A stretch of 64,000 nucleotides of DNA from Zeugodacus cucurbitae. Taxonomy: Eukaryota; Arthropoda; Insecta; Diptera; Tephritidae. The notes under the pieces are model-generated. The model did no database searches. It was not told the origin of the DNA and worked only from the letters and a program-made list of their open reading frames with translations. Shown piece by piece: positions 61,031 through 64,000 of this stretch. The position numbers and the translations under genes are program-made. The DNA lies in the NCBI RefSeq assembly GCF_028554725.1, contig NC_071669.1:10068501-10132500 (forward strand), in the 5' to 3' direction. Each line of letters opens with the position of its first letter. Position 1 is the stretch's first letter.

Positions 61031-61990
61031 TTGCATATATATTAATAGCTTTTACCAGAATTTTCTTTATAATATTCTAGGAATATTTTTCAATTACTTT
61101 ATTTGCGGCTATCTGAATCCCACCTAGATATTCCACATAATCCTTTAGCACGGGCATCAATATAATATTGAGGTATTTTATTTATTATTTTCTACCACGC
61201 TGCTTTTTTACCCCACTTCGCTCTACCCTGTTTATGACAAATATTCACAGCTTTCACTATTCCCCCTTTCACTTCACATATTTTATTTCCCTACCTTGCT
61301 GTTGTTTTTGTAATAAATTGTATTACATCTGTTTGCCTTTGCATATGAAATTGAATTTGAATTTGTATTTACACTTCAATTTTAATTCAGTTTATCGCTT
61401 GCAAATAATTGGAAATTCGATGCGCCAATTTATTTGGCATATTTCATTTATTAACCGTAAAATTTGTTTGGGGTTCACATATGAAATTCGTGTTAAGTGC
61501 AATATGACATTGCATATTTGGCGATATTGGTTTTTGACAAATATTTGAGTTTTATACAAATATTTGATTCTGTATATTATCCTGTGGATTTTGCGAAATG
61601 AAATTAATATTTGTACTTGAAAAGGTTGCTAGTGGTTTTGTAAAAAATTGCATTTGTGTGCGTAGAAAAATATTTTTTTAAATTTAATTAAGTGCCTTGG
61701 TTGGAGTTTTTCTTTTTATTATTAAGTTTACTATTTCAATAATATCAAGTTACAATAAATTAGTGTAGCGCGAGTTTATAGTTCTTTTTATGGAAAATGC
61801 TTCGTTTGGAAATATTTTTTTATGTCTTCGTAAATATCTATTAATACAGGGCATACTTTTGAAGGGATTTGAATTTGAATTTCAAAATTTTATATTCTAG
61901 GCACTGGTTGGTGCAGTCCCACTGTACACTTAACTCAACTTCCTTTCATAAAAACAAAAAAAGTTTTCGAAAAGGATGATGTAAACATAT
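61031..61990. other. Spacer, no supported gene
   Basis: A non-ATG open frame of 126 codons (61168-61548) is Phe/Tyr/Leu-rich with no motif and is not called. Confidence 0.45.
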
Positions 61991-62760
61991 ACAGGGTGGC
62001 CCTTATATCAAGTTTTTTTTTTATTTTTTGTAATTGTGACTGCGGTAGATCTATTCTGCTTGATAACGTACTAGAACAAAAAAAAATAAAATTTTTTTAA
62101 TAACAAAACATATGGACCACCCTTTATTTTTATAAATTCATATATGATTTAGAATCTTTTCATTTTTATTTTATTTCTATCAAATAAAAATATATATTGT
62201 GCCGAGTGTGTAATTTTAAAAAATAAAATGGTTTATGTACCACCCTATATTTACATATATATATTTATGTAATTTGAAAGTTAAACAAAAAATTTATTAG
62301 AATTAATTTTTTGTTCATACATTAAAATAGTCGAATGGACCACCCTGTATTTGTTAATTGGTGCTATTTAATTTAGTTCCTGATTAAAGCATAAAAAATT
62401 TAAACTATTTCTTTCATCATCTTTTTAATATAAAAAAATAAAAAGTATTGGAACCACCCTGTATTTGGGTAATTTGAAAAATTCGGATAACTGAAAATCA
62501 CCGAAGAAACCAAGTTTTTTTTTAATAATTTGTTCTTCATTTAAGTTAAAAAATAAAATTCATACGCACCACCCTGTATTTATTCATTTCAAAAGTTGTA
62601 TAAGTGATGCTCAGAAAATCCAAATTTCCTTTTGAAAATAATTCCTTGTTCTTCATTGTAATATTCAAAAAAATAAAATTCATATGAACCACCCTGTATT
62701 TTTTAATTTCTATAAGCAATATGAACTCCAATAAAGTTGTATAAATATTTATTAATATTG
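61991..62760 (+). repeat. Satellite of about 115 bp with ACCACCCTGTATTT motif, six units
   Basis: ACCACCCTNTATTT or a close variant occurs at 62116, 62239, 62339, 62453, 62568 and 62688. It is preceded in later units by AAAAATAAAATTCATAYG. An inverted, slightly different copy (ACAGGGTGGCCC) sits at the left edge at 61991, so the array may derive from a mobile element's terminal repeat. Confidence 0.8.
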
Positions 62761-64000
62761 TGTCTCTCTGCCTGTGTGTTTCCCCTTATTGTGCACAGGT
62801 GTTCTGTGTTCACGTGAGTTATGCCACACTGTCGCCTTAAGCAAGACAAATATGCCCACAAACAACAACAATCTGTGCGCATAAAACAGATTTCAATAGA
62901 TTTACAATTTTTTTCTCGTATAAATTTAAGGAAACATTTTCAATTGCCGCATAGTGATGCATATTGTGGTTGTAAGAGATATAACAACACTGTGGCAGAT
63001 AAGCAGATTTACCACAACAATGGAGCAAGTGATAACAATAACAAAAATAACAAAAAAAAAAAATAAAAAAATAACAAAAAAAAAAATAAAAAAATCCTTA
63101 AAATATCTGAAAACATCTGTAAAATGCTTGTATGAAAATGTTTAGTGGCTGCTGCCTGCTTTCCTGTCTACTATCAGCGCTTCCTGTTGAATATGAGCCG
63201 GCATATTTGCATAAGAATTGAAGATAGGAATCATGTGTGCGTATATAACATATGTATATATGTATTTAGGTTAGAATTTTCCGCTTTGAGAATTTATTTT
63301 ACAGCAGTGTGCATAAAATTTGCATATGAAGAAGAGCACACAACCACACTCGCCCATATAGTATGTAACATATACTAGATATATATGTATATTACAGATA
63401 CATATTGTCCTTTACAAGCATCTAAAGCATTTCTGCCTGTGTTAGTTTTGCATAGCGTCCCTTATATGTAAAGCACACACTCACCAGCTCACTTCTTTCA
63501 TATTATTTGTTAGTTGTAAATACATTTGTTCTCGCATTTTTTTCTTTTTTTCCAAATTCTTTTATTCTGCCTTTACGTGTAAGCATGTCCTTTCGTATTT
63601 ACATTTTAGATTTTTTAGGTGTTTGTGATTTTCATAATTTAGCCGAAATGATGTGCCGAAAATTACACCTCATAAAAATGTCACATACATAAATACACAG
63701 GGACACCATTTATATGACTGTATAATGCCTGTATAGAGGTATGCACACACGCCTCTAATATTTCCATCGCGAAATCTGAAATTATTATGTGTATTGTGAT
63801 TTTCTAAATATGAATTTGCATAAGAATAACAAAACATATTTCCTTCCGCAGTCAGTGTTGTGTTTGTGGTGAATTTTAAATCATTTTTAAAGGTGTGTTA
63901 TTCGATATGAATTAGGGTGGAAAGGTCTTTGGTCGAATGAACGTTATTTTCAGTATTAAAACTTCAAAAATATTACTTGAAGATGTAGAGCAGATTTAAA
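62761..64000. other. Spacer with A-rich simple sequence, no supported gene
   Basis: 63040-63095 is (AAAAAT/AACA)-type low-complexity DNA. Short motif-less open frames only. Confidence 0.45.

Overview
The window looks like insect nuclear DNA, most likely a tephritid fruit fly (Bactrocera/Ceratitis group) or a close relative. The evidence is an AT-rich, intron- and spacer-dominated layout, one gene with a short 70-bp GT-AG intron, a rosa-type (DD41D) mariner relic, and many Helitron-like, mariner and non-LTR relics. The species call rests on recalled family resemblance and was not searched.

Only one convincing protein-coding host gene is present: a compact two-exon short-chain dehydrogenase/reductase (farnesol-dehydrogenase-like, 251 aa) at 4040-4865 on the + strand. 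It has all catalytic residues and a poly(A) signal. Everything from about 5 kb to 64 kb appears to be intergenic or intronic DNA filled with mobile elements and tandem repeats.

Layout. 0.4-7.1 kb: an internally deleted mariner MITE (446-782), a TA-flanked DD41D mariner relic (1907-2850), a rolling-circle-like element (family A, 2973-3715), the SDR gene, a canonical non-autonomous Helitron (5114-5677), and a TTAA-flanked inverted-repeat element (5768-7067) carrying a second family A copy. 7-24 kb: gene-free DNA, a family B rolling-circle-like element (11828-12995), two non-LTR relics, a 5'-truncated RNase H-bearing non-LTR element with 9-bp target-site duplications (19925-21722), and a 41-bp minisatellite (22174-22760) whose unit contains a palindrome matching the ecdysone-receptor IR-1 site. 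24-33 kb: two more family B copies and a mariner relic with a non-LTR 3' fragment inserted in it. 33-50 kb: AAGCTTTC-rich repeats, a GA tract, another mariner derivative, a non-LTR relic, and a satellite (TAGTCAATTAG motif) whose two arms flank a 740-bp pentanucleotide array. 50-64 kb: short tandem arrays, a truncated family B copy, a family A copy, a non-LTR endonuclease relic, and a 115-bp satellite.

Two observations deserve most attention. The first is the tandem array of palindromic AGGTCAATGACCT sites. The second is that families A and B differ in body sequence but share the same terminal architecture (5' palindrome, sub-terminal inverted repeat, 3' TTCGG...CCGAA hairpin, CTTG terminus in T-rich DNA), which suggests one Helentron-type machinery moved both.
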